Below are positions 37,485-38,014 of a DNA stretch of 38,014 nucleotides, one piece after another. The position numbers and the translations under genes are program-made. The notes below the pieces were generated by a model that was not told where the DNA came from, made no database searches, and saw only the letters and a program-made list of their open reading frames with translations. Each line of letters begins with the position of its first letter. Within the stretch, counting starts at the first letter, position 1. Source of the DNA: Micrococcales bacterium (GTDB lineage Bacteria > Actinomycetota > Actinomycetes > Actinomycetales > WQXJ01); the NCBI GenBank assembly GCA_009784895.1, contig WQXJ01000001.1:76479-114492 (forward strand), written 5' to 3'.

Positions 37485-38014
37485 TCAACTGGCGGTCCCG
37501 GCCAAACGGGCCGCCGCCTCCGCCTCAATGGCTGAGGCCACCACCGGACCAAGTTCGCCGGCCAGCACCCGGTCTAGGTTGTAGGCCTTGAAACCGGTGC
37601 GGTGGTCGGCGACCCGGTTTTCCGGGAAATTGTAGGTTCTAATCCGCTCCGAGCGATCAACTGTGCGCACCTGCGAACGCCGCGATTCGGCCGCGGCGGC
37701 CGCGGCCGCCTCTGCTGCTATCTGCAACAAGCGCGAACGCAACACCCGCAGGGCCTGTTCGCGGTTTTGCAGCTGGGACTTTTCGTTTTGGCACGAAACC
37801 ACCAGGCCGGTCGGCAGGTGGGTAATCCTGACGGCCGAGTCAGTCGTGTTGACAGACTGCCCGCCTGGCCCAGAAGACCGGTAGACGTCAATCTTCAGGT
37901 CGTGCGCGTCGATCTCGAGTTCGGTTGGATCGTCCGCCTCCGGCATCACCAGCACCCCCGCAGCTGAGGTGTGGACCCGGCCTTGCGACTCAGTCACCGG
38001 GACTCGCTGAACTC
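37485..38014 (-). CDS. prfA: Peptide chain release factor 1, C-terminal part
   Basis: The frame runs open to the right edge; the visible 176 codons are the C-terminal half of RF1. [20 protein letters not shown] is the classic segment just before the GGQ domain, and [20 protein letters not shown] holds the GGQ that triggers peptidyl-tRNA hydrolysis. [21 protein letters not shown] and the [13 protein letters not shown] segment follow, as in all class I factors. An apparent GTG at 37997 is internal, not the start. RF1 reads UAA and UAG. It is followed directly by prmC. Confidence 0.97.
   Translation of the reverse strand, partial: VQRVPVTESQGRVHTSAAGVLVMPEADDPTELEIDAHDLKIDVYRSSGPGGQSVNTTDSAVRITHLPTGLVVSCQNEKSQLQNREQALRVLRSRLLQIAAEAAAAAAAESRRSQVRTVDRSERIRTYNFPENRVADHRTGFKAYNLDRVLAGELGPVVASAIEAEAAARLAGTAS

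Noticed and set aside
37997-37999. GTG 37997 as the start of prfA
   Set aside because: The frame continues upstream to the window edge with RF1-like sequence (VQRVP), so this codon is internal.

Overview
The window looks like chromosome from a high-GC Gram-positive bacterium (Actinomycetota). Evidence: the mismatch endonuclease NucS; divergent glgA/glgC; the block prfA-prmC-(tsaC)-wecA-atpI-atpBEFHAGDC, whose order I recognise from mycobacteria and relatives; and frequent GTG/TTG starts. The delta subunit is a separate 270-residue protein, not fused to b as in mycobacteria, and epsilon is very short. This fits a Micrococcales/Actinomycetales-like lineage better than a mycobacterium, but I cannot name a genus.

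Layout. (1) 1-1396: 5' end of glgA (minus, cut by the window edge) and glgC (plus), a divergent pair for glycogen or alpha-glucan synthesis. (2) 1447-6575, minus: a tightly coupled four-gene operon of a two-membrane-segment protein with a long Ala/Lys/Pro cytoplasmic tail, a lipoprotein, a DUF1015 protein and a thioredoxin-fold/TPR protein without CXXC. (3) 6797-10483, plus: two adjacent paralogous coiled-coil proteins built of 11-residue repeats, the first with a DivIVA-like N-terminus; they resemble polar-growth scaffolds of the Scy/FilP kind. (4) 10480-12071, minus: two overlapping alpha/beta hydrolases. (5) 12072-12433: a gene-free stretch with a candidate structured RNA on the minus strand. 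(6) 12434-13800: nucS, and divergently a PduO-type cobalamin adenosyltransferase. (7) 13851-21444, minus: the F1Fo ATP synthase operon atpI-B-E-F-H-A-G-D-C, with a strong hairpin after atpC. (8) 21453-27170, minus: wecA, tsaC, a low-molecular-weight tyrosine phosphatase, a Wzz/BY-kinase and an LCP ligase. (9) 27374-36193: surface-polysaccharide genes on both strands (three GT4-like glycosyltransferases, a Wzy-like polymerase, a Wzx-like flippase, a CapD/WbpM-type dehydratase). (10) 36620-38014, minus: prmC and the 3' part of prfA.

How it fits together. The polysaccharide locus (about 23.3-36.2 kb) sits between prmC and tsaC, which are neighbours in the reference order I know. It therefore splits a conserved housekeeping block and places the initiating transferase WecA next to LCP, kinase and phosphatase genes. 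A Wzx/Wzy-type pathway is readable: WecA loads a sugar-1-phosphate on undecaprenyl phosphate, the CapD-like enzyme makes a modified nucleotide sugar, the GT4 enzymes extend the unit, Wzx flips it, Wzy polymerises it, BY-kinase and phosphatase tune length and export, and LCP attaches product to the wall. LCP through atpC all lie on one strand with mostly short gaps, so read-through into the ATP synthase genes is possible.

Most notable non-coding signals: the minus-strand structured RNA at 12149-12314; an exact 11-bp inverted repeat that would sequester the BY-kinase Shine-Dalgarno; a consensus-perfect CRP/GlxR site at 36322-36337 upstream of the dehydratase; and several starts lying 6-7 bases after a TANNNT element, which suggests leaderless mRNAs.
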